Assembly (NCBI GenBank): GCA_030524715.1
Contig: JAUNGB010000008.1
Coordinates: forward strand, 1-64,000
DNA from: Eubacteriales bacterium
GTDB lineage: Bacteria > Bacillota > Clostridia > Lachnospirales > Lachnospiraceae
Direction of reading: 5' to 3'
Length of the DNA: 64,000 nucleotides
The notes beneath the pieces are model-generated. The model was not told where the DNA came from and ran no database searches. It saw only the letters and a list, made by a program, of their open reading frames with translations. Both the position numbers and the translations under genes were made by a program. Shown piece after piece: positions 33,901-41,670 of the stretch (positions within the stretch are counted from its first letter, which is position 1; the number at the start of each line of letters is the position of its first letter).

Positions 33901-34740
33901 CTATACCTCATAACTGAAATTGTCGATGAGGCGTGTTTTACCGATATAGACAGCCATAGCCACAAGCACGTCACGGTCAACCTTTTCCACATCCTGCATA
34001 GTCAGCGCGTCCACGACGGAAACGTAGTCGATTTTTGCCAGAGGCTCCGTTTCAATAACTGCGCGCATTTCTTTCAACACAGTTTCACTGTCAATACCCT
34101 TTGCGATGATCTCCTGTCCTTTTTTTACAGCCCTGGAAAGGCAGAGGGCAGCACGGCGTTCTTCAGGGTTCAGGTAGGTATTGCGCGAGGATTTGGCAAG
34201 GCCGTCCGCTTCACGGATGATCGGGCATCCGACGATCTGGATATCAAAGTTTAAGTCCTGCACCATTTTTTTGATGATGGCAAGCTGCTGAGCGTCCTTT
34301 TGGCCGAAGTAAGCCCTGTCCGGAGCGACAATATGAAACAGTTTGGATACTACCGTACAAACTCCTTTAAAATGAATGGGACGGGTCTTTCCGCAGAGAT
34401 TCTCGGAAAGGGTGTCAATGCTGACGTAAGCGCAGGGATTGACATACATATCCTCCGGTTCCGGATGAAAGATCAGATCAGCGCCAAGGCTTTCGCAAAG
34501 GGCGCTGTCCCTTTGGAAATCTCTCGGATATGCTTCCAGATCCTCGTTAGGTCCGAACTGTGTGGGATTGACAAATACGGATACCACAACAATATCGTTT
34601 TCTTCCCGGCATTTTTTGATCAGGCTTGCGTGTCCCTCGTGGAGATATCCCATAGTGGGTACCAGTCCCACGGTTTTGCCCTCCCTTTTCCATGCCTTTA
34701 CCAACGCTCTTGTTTCTTCTACAGTTTTTGTTACCTGCAT
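33901..34740 (-). CDS. panC: Pantothenate synthetase (pantoate-beta-alanine ligase)
   Basis: ATP-dependent joining of pantoate and beta-alanine; 279 residues of the nucleotidyltransferase superfamily. Motifs: VPTMGYLHEGHASLIKKC with the HIGH-like signature, VVVSVFVNPTQFGPNEDLEAYPR, RPIHFKGVCTVVSKLF, YFGQKDAQQLAIIKKM and the KSSRN region (LAKSSRNTYLNPEER). AGAGGAAAC precedes the ATG. Second gene of the operon, 55 bp after panD. Confidence 0.95.
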   Translation of the reverse strand: MQVTKTVEETRALVKAWKREGKTVGLVPTMGYLHEGHASLIKKCREENDIVVVSVFVNPTQFGPNEDLEAYPRDFQRDSALCESLGADLIFHPEPEDMYVNPCAYVSIDTLSENLCGKTRPIHFKGVCTVVSKLFHIVAPDRAYFGQKDAQQLAIIKKMVQDLNFDIQIVGCPIIREADGLAKSSRNTYLNPEERRAALCLSRAVKKGQEIIAKGIDSETVLKEMRAVIETEPLAKIDYVSVVDALTMQDVEKVDRDVLVAMAVYIGKTRLIDNFSYEV

Positions 34741-34795
34741 TTTTATGTTTCCTCTCTTCCTGTGGATTTGAAGATAGACTCGTTCCGATCCGTTG

Positions 34796-35188
34796 TTATT
34801 CCATATCCTTTAATAAACCATGTTTTTCATAGTTGGTTGTTCTGCTTATGTGGTTATTCTCATCCACAAAAACCACAGAAGGCTTATGCTCTTTAGCCTC
34901 CTGATTATCATATCCGGCATATGCCATAATGATGATCTTATCACCTACGCTGACACATCTTGCCGCAGCGCCGTTGAGGCAGATCATTCCGCTTCCTGCT
35001 TCGCCGCTGATGGTATATGTTTCAAAACGTTTTCCGTTGTTGATATCCACAATCTGAACCTTTTCATATTCCAGAATCCCTGCGGCATTTAAAAGATTTT
35101 CGTCCACCGTGATACTTCCCACATAGTCCAGCTCCGCCTGGGTAACTGTGGCACGGTGAATTTTGCCCTTCAGCATTTCGACAGTCAT
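34796..35188 (-). CDS. panD: Aspartate 1-decarboxylase
   Basis: Makes beta-alanine from aspartate; 130 residues. The self-cleavage site is Gly-Ser in [13 protein letters not shown], which generates the pyruvoyl cofactor on the Ser. Further family residues lie in [19 protein letters not shown]. An AAAGGAGG ribosome site is well placed. First gene of panD-panC-panS. Upstream on the minus strand a terminator-like hairpin (35264-35303) lies in the leader. Confidence 0.95.
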   Translation of the reverse strand: MTVEMLKGKIHRATVTQAELDYVGSITVDENLLNAAGILEYEKVQIVDINNGKRFETYTISGEAGSGMICLNGAAARCVSVGDKIIIMAYAGYDNQEAKEHKPSVVFVDENNHISRTTNYEKHGLLKDME

Positions 35189-35263
35189 TTTTCCATACCT
35201 CCTTTACCGTAAATTCAGGATAATCCGGATCACACTTGAACAGAAATATCCTGTTTTAAAAAG

Positions 35264-35303
35264 AAAAAAAGCACCTTCAGGCACAAATCGACCCTAAAGA
35301 TGC
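35264..35303 (-). promoter_or_regulatory. Terminator-like hairpin in the panD leader, possible attenuator
   Basis: On the minus strand GCATCTTTAGG pairs with CCTGAAGGTGC (mismatches inside), followed directly by TTTTTTTC. It lies 76 bp before the panD start on the sense strand. Conditional termination of the pan operon is therefore possible; the ligand or factor is unknown. Confidence 0.5.
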
Positions 35304-35412
35304 GTAAAAAACGAAATAATGATCCGTTTATGATATCATTACGTTTGAAAGCTTCTCCATTGATGAGTCCTGTTTTTTATAAATATAAGCCCATGATCAA
35401 AGAAGTTTATAG

Positions 35413-35445
35413 GTTACTGTTTACGCCGTAGATGTGAACAGTAAC
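35413..35445 (+). repeat. GTTAC hairpin repeat
   Basis: GTTACTGTT, a centre containing GCCGTAG, then GAACAGTAAC. The ends are inverted repeats. Related copies are at 39438-39470 and, inverted, at 25933-25967. Confidence 0.65.
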
Positions 35446-35461
35446 GCTTATGTAATTGTCT

Positions 35462-35488
35462 GAACGCAGATAAGCGAAAGTCTGCGTT
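35462..35488 (+). repeat. GAACGCAGATAAGC repeat with hairpin
   Basis: AACGCAGA pairs with TCTGCGTT around a 10-nt loop, 17 bp from the GTTAC repeat. Confidence 0.6.
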
Positions 35489-35624
35489 ACCTGACCAGCC
35501 TGCCGATAAAAGCTTTTCGGCATTCTGATCGTAAAATAGCAATTGAAGAAATAACAATTGAATCAGATAGAGTATAGTTTTGGAACAAATACTATCTCCA
35601 TTTGCATTATAACAAAGCCGGAAG

Positions 35625-35717
35625 AAAAAACCAAGTGCTTTTATCAGTACAATTACTGAAAGCACTGAACAGGGTCGAGTAGATCGGCACTGCAAGGAGC
35701 CAATCTACTCGACCCTG
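35625..35717 (-). terminator. Tandem terminator hairpins after the secreted-protein gene
   Basis: First, CAGGGTCGAGTAGAT pairs perfectly with its complement (35670-35717). Second, AGTGCTTT with AAAGCACT (35634-35666), followed on the minus strand by GGTTTTTTC. Both lie just past the stop at 35732. Confidence 0.75.
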
Positions 35718-35731
35718 AACTGAACTCCGGA

Positions 35732-36706
35732 TCAGTTTTCATCAGAATCGTAATCCTCTGTTTCGTCTCCGGCAGTCTGGGCTTCATAGGCAATGGACTG
35801 AGATTCTCTGGAAAAGGCAGCGTCTGCATAAATACTTCCGTATCCGGAGATTGCAGGGGTGAGCATTAATTCATCGTTTTCATTGAGGCTTACATCTGCT
35901 ACGTGACTTCCATCAGAGGAAAAAAGCTGTAATGCGGTAGTTCCTGAAGTTATAAATGTACCGCTGTCAAAAAGATATCCTCCGCTTCCATCGGCATTCT
36001 TGGAATTATAAATTTCCCAGGTTCCTTCTCCGTAAAGACGGATGCTCATTGCATTGAGATCGCCATACTGATACCAGGTGTCAAAATAGGAGATAAACAT
36101 TTCCAGACTCTCTCCTTCTGCGCTTGGGTCATAATCGGTTTCTCCGGTCTGGGTGTCTGAGATTTCTGTAAGTTCAAGCTGATTGACAGCATTTTGATAT
36201 TCTTCTGCCATTTCAAATGCATTGTCTGCGTCCATTTTATATGCGTATGCATAAGTATTTGTATCGGTCTGGAAGAAGATCATTTTCCACTGGCAGGTGT
36301 CTTCATTTGCAGCAGTCGTAAAGGAGAGATCGTAGACAGGGTAGCTGAATTTTTCTGTAAGTTTTTTATTTTGTCTTTCTTTGTAATTCTTTATCTTACA
36401 GTCGCTTACAAGTGATGCAAACTGTTTCCTGAATTTTTTACTGTTTCCATCTGCTTTTTCGTCATTCAGCGCACTGCAGTTAACAATTACAGTAAGACCG
36501 TCCTCTGTCATATCAGAGTAGAAATATCCGCCATTCCAGGAAGAATCATTGCACAATGTCGTTAATCCTGTATAGCGTGTACTGGATGTGAGGACATAAA
36601 AGGGATTTTGGGAATCCTGTGCCAGTACCGGCCGGACAGCGGCTGCCGGCATCACTGCTGTGATTAATACCAGAGCCATAGTTGCTGCTAATAATTTCTT
36701 TCTCAT
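35732..36706 (-). CDS. Secreted protein of unknown function
   Basis: A 324-residue protein with a typical signal peptide (MRKKLLAATMALVLITAVMPAAA, cleavage after the Ala-rich end near LAQ) and no membrane anchor or lipobox. I do not recognise the family. Residues about 30-175 form one domain with Cys pairs and the segment GLTVIVNCSALND. Residues about 195-300 look like a small beta-barrel, with GEGTWEIYNSK, GGYLFDSGTFI and LMLTPAISGYGSIYAD, the pattern of lipocalin-like domains. The tail is acidic. It lies downstream of the LuxR gene on the same strand with its own TATAAT box (36754-36759) and a TTAAC-N5-GTTAG box, so it is probably controlled by that regulator. Confidence 0.75.
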   Translation of the reverse strand: MRKKLLAATMALVLITAVMPAAAVRPVLAQDSQNPFYVLTSSTRYTGLTTLCNDSSWNGGYFYSDMTEDGLTVIVNCSALNDEKADGNSKKFRKQFASLVSDCKIKNYKERQNKKLTEKFSYPVYDLSFTTAANEDTCQWKMIFFQTDTNTYAYAYKMDADNAFEMAEEYQNAVNQLELTEISDTQTGETDYDPSAEGESLEMFISYFDTWYQYGDLNAMSIRLYGEGTWEIYNSKNADGSGGYLFDSGTFITSGTTALQLFSSDGSHVADVSLNENDELMLTPAISGYGSIYADAAFSRESQSIAYEAQTAGDETEDYDSDEN

Positions 36707-36753
36707 ATTTGTTTCGTCCTTTCGTATCTAAGTGTGTTTAAATGTAAAAATCC

Positions 36754-36808
36754 ATTATATCGATATTGTAAGATAGAGCATAAAAGACAGCTATTAACCA
36801 AAAGTTAG
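36754..36808 (-). promoter_or_regulatory. Promoter and LuxR-type box for the secreted-protein gene
   Basis: The box is CTAAC, 5 nt, GTTAA on the minus strand (plus 36794-36808), overlapping the luxR stop codon. TATAAT lies at 36759-36754. The gap from box to -10 is 34 nt, identical to that before lemA. No good -35 hexamer is present, consistent with activator dependence. Confidence 0.6.
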
Positions 36809-39306
36809 TTTCCGGATGAAAGCAGCTCCAACAACTGTTTTCTCTTTGTTCGGGTATCTCCTACAATGTGAAGTTTGGAATAGATCTGATTGACATATTG
36901 TTTCACGCTGCCTTCAGAAAGAAACAGCTTTTCTCCGATCTCGCGGTTGCTTAATCGTTTTTCCAACAGTATGACGATTTCATGTTCGCGGTCTGTCAGT
37001 GAAGAGAGTACTATGGGGCGGCTGCTTTCAGCATTCAGTTTACGCTGACGGGCTTCATATTTCTGGCCAAGCTGTATGATGCGGTTAAGAAATTCTGAAT
37101 TTCTGCCTCCTGTGAAGCTTTCCAGCAGAGATTTCAGATAAACATAATTCTCTGCAAAGGGAAGTAAAAAATCATCCGCTGCAGCCTCCTGTATCGCCTG
37201 CTGCAGCAGAGCCTGTCCCTGGATACGCTTTCCCATCATTTCGTAGGCAGCGGCCGTCTGAATGTGCAGATGGAGTCTGACCAGTGCATAGTGCCTGCTT
37301 TCACAGATGGAAAGCAGGCTCTCGCTGCGTCCGATGACTTTGGCATAAGCACCTTGGGCCAGATAGACCTGATTTTCGATCATTTCGATCATTGGCCTGC
37401 CCGGTGCAAGTATGTGGACAGAAGACAGCATGTGGCTGGCATAGATTTCCGGGATATTCTTAAGGTCTTTGCGCAATGCGTAATAGTAAGCACAGGCAGC
37501 ATTCCAGATATTTACCCATGCGGCATTATGATGCTGGAGTAGCGATGCATAACGCTGCTCGAAGGTCCAGCGTTGTTCCACATCTGTACATAGGAAAAGC
37601 CGTTGCGCCAGGAAATCACAGCAAAGCGCCATATTTTCCTGGCCATTTCCTTCAATCCGGGCATAGGCAGTTTCCAACTCAATGAGGGCGTCTGAGAATC
37701 GTCCCTGCATCAGCGCTGCTTCCGCCCGCATGATCTTTTCCGCACCCTGTCCGTGGCCGTTTGTGATCTTGTAATAATGGGGCATGCATTCGTCCATTTC
37801 AGCAAGCTCCCTGCCAAGAGAGCCCGGCTCACGATGAAACATCATCAGAACGGAAGGAGAACCGAACGTCCAGCCGCCGCGTTTTTGGATGCTGATAGCA
37901 GGACGGGACATCTGGCTGCTTGCACTACGGTGCAGACGGCTCATGGCGCTGATATCATTATAGCAGAGAAAACTCATGATAAGGTCGCATTCTCCCAGCA
38001 GGTTGCCGCGCTCTTCAGTTGACATTTCGGGATGCTCTTCGATAGATGCCATCAGGAGAGCTTTCAGCTCCATCATTTTCGGAATCAGATGCCAGTTGAA
38101 CATGCTGCGCATCAGCACGAGAAGTGACAGGGGATGCTCTTTCTGGATAGATGCAGGGCAGTTTTCAATGACGGTCAGTACTGTTTCAGGATTCAGGGAG
38201 GACAGCAGGATACCTGCATCTTTTTTAATGACCCGGAGAAGTCCGTCATAGTCTGCGTTTTGCCGGTAAGCCTTCATTGCATGAAGATACTGCTGGTGAT
38301 CCTGATACCACAAAGCAAAGCGTTCCTGATAAAATGCCTGCTTTTCTTTTTCCAGCTTCTGGAAGACACGTTCTGCACATTCCTTCATCATGTGATGGAA
38401 ATGATAGGTCACTCCGTCCGGAAGGCGTTTTACAAAGGCGTTTTGTTCGGTGAGCGTAGTGAGGATATCTGCGACATTGGGATTATTGGTTATAAACTGT
38501 GCCATCTCTACAGTAAACTCATCGGCAAGTCCCATAACAGCAAGAAACTCTCGCTGGTTTTCATGAAGAGGATCAATCATGGAAGCGGTAAACATGGCGT
38601 AAATATCTGAATTGCGGTCAGGCAATGCGGCCTGTTCGGAGAAGATTCTCAGATTCAGATATATTGCAGAAAACCATCCTTCACTGGAATAGAGCAAGGC
38701 TTTGATATTTTCATCGGAAAGCTCTGCGCCGCATTTATGTACGTAAACAGAGAGCTCTGTATGGTTCAGCCGTAGCTGCTCTGTGCCGATCTGATGAACC
38801 TTTCCACCCAGACGGATGATCGCGGCAGCCGAAAGAAAGCGGTCGCGGCTTGCAATGATAAGGTGTACGTTTTCCGGCAGGCGATTGGCAAGCCGACAGA
38901 TGAAAGCAGAAGCGCGGTTATCTGTTAACAGATGAAAATCATCAATAAAAATATAGCAGGATTTTTCCATATCCAGTTTATAACAGAGGTCATCGGCCAG
39001 CAGGCTGCCGTCGGCAGCGTCAGACGGACAAGTATATTCACGCAGAAATCCAAAGCCTTCACGGGCAAAAGCATCCTGCGTACTTTTCCAGAAGATCGCA
39101 AGATTGTCAGAATACACACTAATGCGGATAATACATAGCGCCTCCTTTTTGGCATATTTTGCAAGATACCAGTTTACGGCTGTTGTTTTGCCATAACCCA
39201 TGGGTGCGACTACAGAGGTCAGTGCACATTTGGAAATGGGCCTCAGGCTTTCCTGCAGACGTTCGGATATGTAGATCGTATTTAAGTTTCGTTTCCGTTT
39301 CGGCAT
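36805..39306 (-). CDS. MalT-like STAND ATPase with LuxR-type DNA-binding domain
   Basis: An 833-residue signal-transduction regulator. The N-terminal ATPase has Walker A VAPMGYGKTTAV (about 33-43) and Walker B CYIFIDDFHLL. A winged-helix and a long helical repeat sensor region follow. The C-terminus (about 765-825) is a LuxR helix-turn-helix (LTDREHEIVILLEKRLSNREIGEKLFLSEGSVKQYVNQIYSKL). Proteins of this build, such as MalT, oligomerise on ligand and ATP binding and activate promoters. An upstream ATG at 39360 is in frame, but AAAGGAGAATTCC places the start at 39306. It lies among secreted and LemA-type genes whose promoters share a box. A 15-bp direct repeat (GAATAATAGTGAAGC) at 39386-39414 precedes it. 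Confidence 0.9.
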   Translation of the reverse strand: MPKRKRNLNTIYISERLQESLRPISKCALTSVVAPMGYGKTTAVNWYLAKYAKKEALCIIRISVYSDNLAIFWKSTQDAFAREGFGFLREYTCPSDAADGSLLADDLCYKLDMEKSCYIFIDDFHLLTDNRASAFICRLANRLPENVHLIIASRDRFLSAAAIIRLGGKVHQIGTEQLRLNHTELSVYVHKCGAELSDENIKALLYSSEGWFSAIYLNLRIFSEQAALPDRNSDIYAMFTASMIDPLHENQREFLAVMGLADEFTVEMAQFITNNPNVADILTTLTEQNAFVKRLPDGVTYHFHHMMKECAERVFQKLEKEKQAFYQERFALWYQDHQQYLHAMKAYRQNADYDGLLRVIKKDAGILLSSLNPETVLTVIENCPASIQKEHPLSLLVLMRSMFNWHLIPKMMELKALLMASIEEHPEMSTEERGNLLGECDLIMSFLCYNDISAMSRLHRSASSQMSRPAISIQKRGGWTFGSPSVLMMFHREPGSLGRELAEMDECMPHYYKITNGHGQGAEKIMRAEAALMQGRFSDALIELETAYARIEGNGQENMALCCDFLAQRLFLCTDVEQRWTFEQRYASLLQHHNAAWVNIWNAACAYYYALRKDLKNIPEIYASHMLSSVHILAPGRPMIEMIENQVYLAQGAYAKVIGRSESLLSICESRHYALVRLHLHIQTAAAYEMMGKRIQGQALLQQAIQEAAADDFLLPFAENYVYLKSLLESFTGGRNSEFLNRIIQLGQKYEARQRKLNAESSRPIVLSSLTDREHEIVILLEKRLSNREIGEKLFLSEGSVKQYVNQIYSKLHIVGDTRTKRKQLLELLSSGN

Positions 39307-39437
39307 GGAATTCTCCTTTTTGCAGATAATATAGATGCTTTCATTATACATCTGCCGCACTTTTGTAACAACAGCAAGATTCGCGGAATAATAGTGAAGC
39401 GAATAATAGTGAATATGAAATACGAATATAAAAAGGT

Positions 39438-39470
39438 GTTACTGTTTGAACCGTAGGTGCGAACGGTAAC
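39438..39470 (+). repeat. GTTAC hairpin repeat
   Basis: GTTACTGTTTGAACCGTAGG followed by TGCGAACGGTAAC, the same length and ends as the copy at 35413-35445. It lies next to the terminator of the Ig-like gene. Confidence 0.65.
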
Positions 39471-39512
39471 AAAAAGGCAGTACTTATGTAATATCCTGCA
39501 TAAGCACTGCCT
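39471..39512 (-). terminator. Terminator of the Ig-like surface protein gene
   Basis: AGGCAGT-CTTATG pairs with CATAAG-ACTGCCT (one mismatch); TTTTTGTTACC follows on the minus strand. Confidence 0.8.
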
Positions 39513-39519
39513 GTCTATG

Positions 39520-40848
39520 TCAGCTTCTGTACCAGAACTTCAAACATTTTACAGATACCTTACCGTCCGGAGCATCGATCATTTTTCCAACATCGAGAGT
39601 CTTATTTACTGTTTTTCCGGGCTTGATGGTGATACTGAAGGTTTTTGTCCTGGTTACATGTTCATCCAGAGGAATCACATATTTCAGTGTCACCTTTGTA
39701 ATCGTACTTTTTGAATTGTTTTTAAAACGGAATTTTAAATACAGCTTTGAAGTACTGGGATAATATTTGTAGCCTGTATAGCTTACCTTAAGCTGATTCA
39801 GGGTAGGCTTCGGTACCGGTTTTTTAGTGACTGTGACAATGATAGTCTGTTTTTTTCCGTTGATTACTGCGGTTATTTTGGCAACGCCGGTTTTTTTGGC
39901 AATGAGAGAGCTGCCTGATACGCTTACCACAGCCTGATTGCTGGATTTTATTTGTTTTATGGTGAGGCTTCCGCCGCCAATCTTGCCAATGCGGCTTGCC
40001 AGTGTGGGAGTCTCACCGATATGAAGCGTCAGACTGTCAGGAACAAAAATCTGGGTCCTTTTAACTGTAAATTTTTGTTTTGCAGTCACATCCTGATATT
40101 TGAAAATAAGCTCTGCTGAACCGCTCTTGAGAAAATATACGTTTATATTTAATTGGGATCCTCCTTCTACAGTTGTTCCGGTATTTTGGATGCTGGAAAT
40201 CTTCGCAACAGATGGATCTGAGATTCTGACAGAATACTGCGATTTATCTTTGGCGGGATCCATGACATATGGATCATTGACAGTTACCAAAAAGGGTTCG
40301 CTGGTCTTTTCATACTTGTCTGAGGTTGTCAGGGGATTAATCTTCACTTCCGGTTTTTTGCGGTTTTCCTGAACATTTACATTTAAGCTGAAATCCAGAG
40401 AATCCTGCGGCAGCCACTGGCCTCCGTAATTAAATTCTATTTCCATCATATCAAAATCGTATTCAGTAGAAAAAGTCTTCTGAGTCCGGCAGGTATTTGC
40501 TCCGTTGGGATGCAGAGAAAAATTATTATAGTCCAGAGACAGTTCAACGGATTTCGGTATCATTTCCGGATCGGTAGTATGAAAGGTTATTGAGATATCA
40601 ACCTTATAATCCATCTTTCCGTTCATAACATCAGGGAGGCTATAATCAAGGTAATAGATGAAGTTTCCATCCCCATATTCCAGATCCACGTTTCCTGTTC
40701 CGCTGAGCTTAAAGCCGGTGTTTGTTGTCTGGGTCGTTATAGCAGCCTGTGTGCGCTGCGGAAAAAATACAAGCGCTCCAAATGCCATAAGACAGAAAAA
40801 CAGAAAATACTTTCCGGATTTTTTTATAAAACGATTTCTTTCATTCAT
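39520..40848 (-). CDS. Secreted protein with bacterial Ig-like (BIG_2) domain
   Basis: A 442-residue exported protein. The signal peptide spans about 1-35 (hydrophobic YFLFFCLMAFGALVFF, cleavage near TQA-A). Residues about 36-160 form a beta-rich domain I do not recognise. At about 245-345 is a BIG_2-type fold (LTLHIGETPTLASRIGK to GVAKITAVINGKKQTIIVTV), followed by a Pro-rich linker and a C-terminal FxxAM-like beta domain (LKFRFKNNSKSTITKVTLKYVIP). There is no LPxTG or surface-anchor motif. AGAAGGGGGAATTTT precedes the ATG. It is divergent from lemA, and a TTAAC-N5-GTTAG box lies 32 nt from a TATACG element upstream. A cell-surface or matrix role is inferred only. Confidence 0.8.
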   Translation of the reverse strand: MNERNRFIKKSGKYFLFFCLMAFGALVFFPQRTQAAITTQTTNTGFKLSGTGNVDLEYGDGNFIYYLDYSLPDVMNGKMDYKVDISITFHTTDPEMIPKSVELSLDYNNFSLHPNGANTCRTQKTFSTEYDFDMMEIEFNYGGQWLPQDSLDFSLNVNVQENRKKPEVKINPLTTSDKYEKTSEPFLVTVNDPYVMDPAKDKSQYSVRISDPSVAKISSIQNTGTTVEGGSQLNINVYFLKSGSAELIFKYQDVTAKQKFTVKRTQIFVPDSLTLHIGETPTLASRIGKIGGGSLTIKQIKSSNQAVVSVSGSSLIAKKTGVAKITAVINGKKQTIIVTVTKKPVPKPTLNQLKVSYTGYKYYPSTSKLYLKFRFKNNSKSTITKVTLKYVIPLDEHVTRTKTFSITIKPGKTVNKTLDVGKMIDAPDGKVSVKCLKFWYRS

Positions 40849-40929
40849 AAAATTCCCCCTTCTTTAATATGAGATGTGTTACAGTATCTGTCGTATAGTC
40901 ATCATATGATATCAGAAGGAGAAATCCTA

Positions 40930-40944
40930 TTAACTATTGGTTAG
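40930..40944. promoter_or_regulatory. TTAAC-N5-GTTAG box (Ig-like gene side)
   Basis: A 15-bp imperfect palindrome in the divergent region. It lies 32 nt from a minus-strand TATACG hexamer (40897-40892) serving the Ig-like gene, and 35 bp from the second box. Confidence 0.55.
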
Positions 40945-40964
40945 GTTTTGGGCTGTCAAAAGAC

Positions 40965-40979
40965 TTAACTTTTGGTTAA
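40965..40979. promoter_or_regulatory. TTAAC-N5-GTTAA box upstream of lemA
   Basis: A palindrome with perfect arms ending 11 bp before the lemA -35 box and 34 nt before its -10 box, the place of an activator site. Confidence 0.65.
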
Positions 40980-40990
40980 TGGTTATCCGT

Positions 40991-41019
40991 TTGAGTTTGT
41001 CGTACAGTATCTGTATGAT
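40991..41019 (+). promoter_or_regulatory. lemA promoter
   Basis: TTGAGT at 40991-40996, a 17-nt spacer and TATGAT at 41014-41019. Confidence 0.65.
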
Positions 41020-41077
41020 GGACGAAGCATCTCACAGTGAAATAATGCATTAGAGTGTGTTTGGAAGGAGGAATTAT

Positions 41078-41653
41078 GTGGAACTAAGATACATTTTGGC
41101 GTTGGTGGCGAATCCGCCGAACGGATATATCTTACTTATTTTGATTGTCATGTTTCTGATCATTTTCTGGTGCATCCGCACAGTCAATGGCTTCAGGAAA
41201 AAAGAAATTCGTGTGCAGGAGGGACTCTCCGGCGTGGAAGTGGCGCTGACCAAGCGATATGATATGCTTACAAAGATGTTCGATACAGCCAGAAGTTACA
41301 TGTCTCACGAAAAAGAACTGTTTGCCAGAGTCATAGAGTTGAGACAGGGGATGAGTATTGCGGAGATGAACACTGCACAGCAGCAGATGGACTCTTTGAG
41401 CGGTAAGTTTTTTGCTGTAGCGGAAGGCTATCCTGAGCTTCGCTCCAGTGATGTTTTTGCGGAACTGCAGCGGGGTATCCGTGATGCAGAAGAGCATCTG
41501 CAGGCTGCAAGACGTTTGTATAATAACAATGTAACCGCATATAACACAGCGATCGCTGTTTTTCCGGCAAAGCTGCTGGCAGGTTCCAGACAGCCGAAGG
41601 AATTTTTTGCGGCCGATGAGATCAGGTATGAAGATGTGAAGATGACATTCTGA
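41078..41653 (+). CDS. LemA family protein
   Basis: A 191-residue membrane protein: one N-terminal helix (ILLILIVMFLIIFWCI, about 17-32) and a four-helix LemA domain (EVALTKRYDMLTKMFDTARSY, then DAEEHLQAARRLYNNNVTAYNTAIAVFPAKLLA), the usual family ending. The frame is open from a GTG at 41057, but GGAAGGAGG at 41063-41071 lies inside that stretch, so the GTG at 41078 is the real start. LemA proteins are of unknown function and often precede a DUF3137 or TPM-domain protein, as here. A degenerate copy of the 17-bp repeat AGAGCGTGTTTGAAAAT overlaps the ribosome site. Confidence 0.9.
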   Translation: MELRYILALVANPPNGYILLILIVMFLIIFWCIRTVNGFRKKEIRVQEGLSGVEVALTKRYDMLTKMFDTARSYMSHEKELFARVIELRQGMSIAEMNTAQQQMDSLSGKFFAVAEGYPELRSSDVFAELQRGIRDAEEHLQAARRLYNNNVTAYNTAIAVFPAKLLAGSRQPKEFFAADEIRYEDVKMTF

Positions 41654-41670
41654 CAAAGAAGGTGATTGTT

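Larger units (their letters stand above)
35189..35731. other. Repeat-rich gap between panD and a secreted-protein gene
   Basis: 543 bp without a gene. From panD outward it holds a leader hairpin with T-run (35264-35303), a GTTAC hairpin repeat (35413-35445), a GAACGCAGATAAGC hairpin repeat (35462-35488), a small hairpin GCCGA/TCGGC near 35501-35520, and two strong hairpins (35625-35717) that end the incoming minus-strand transcript. Confidence 0.6.
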
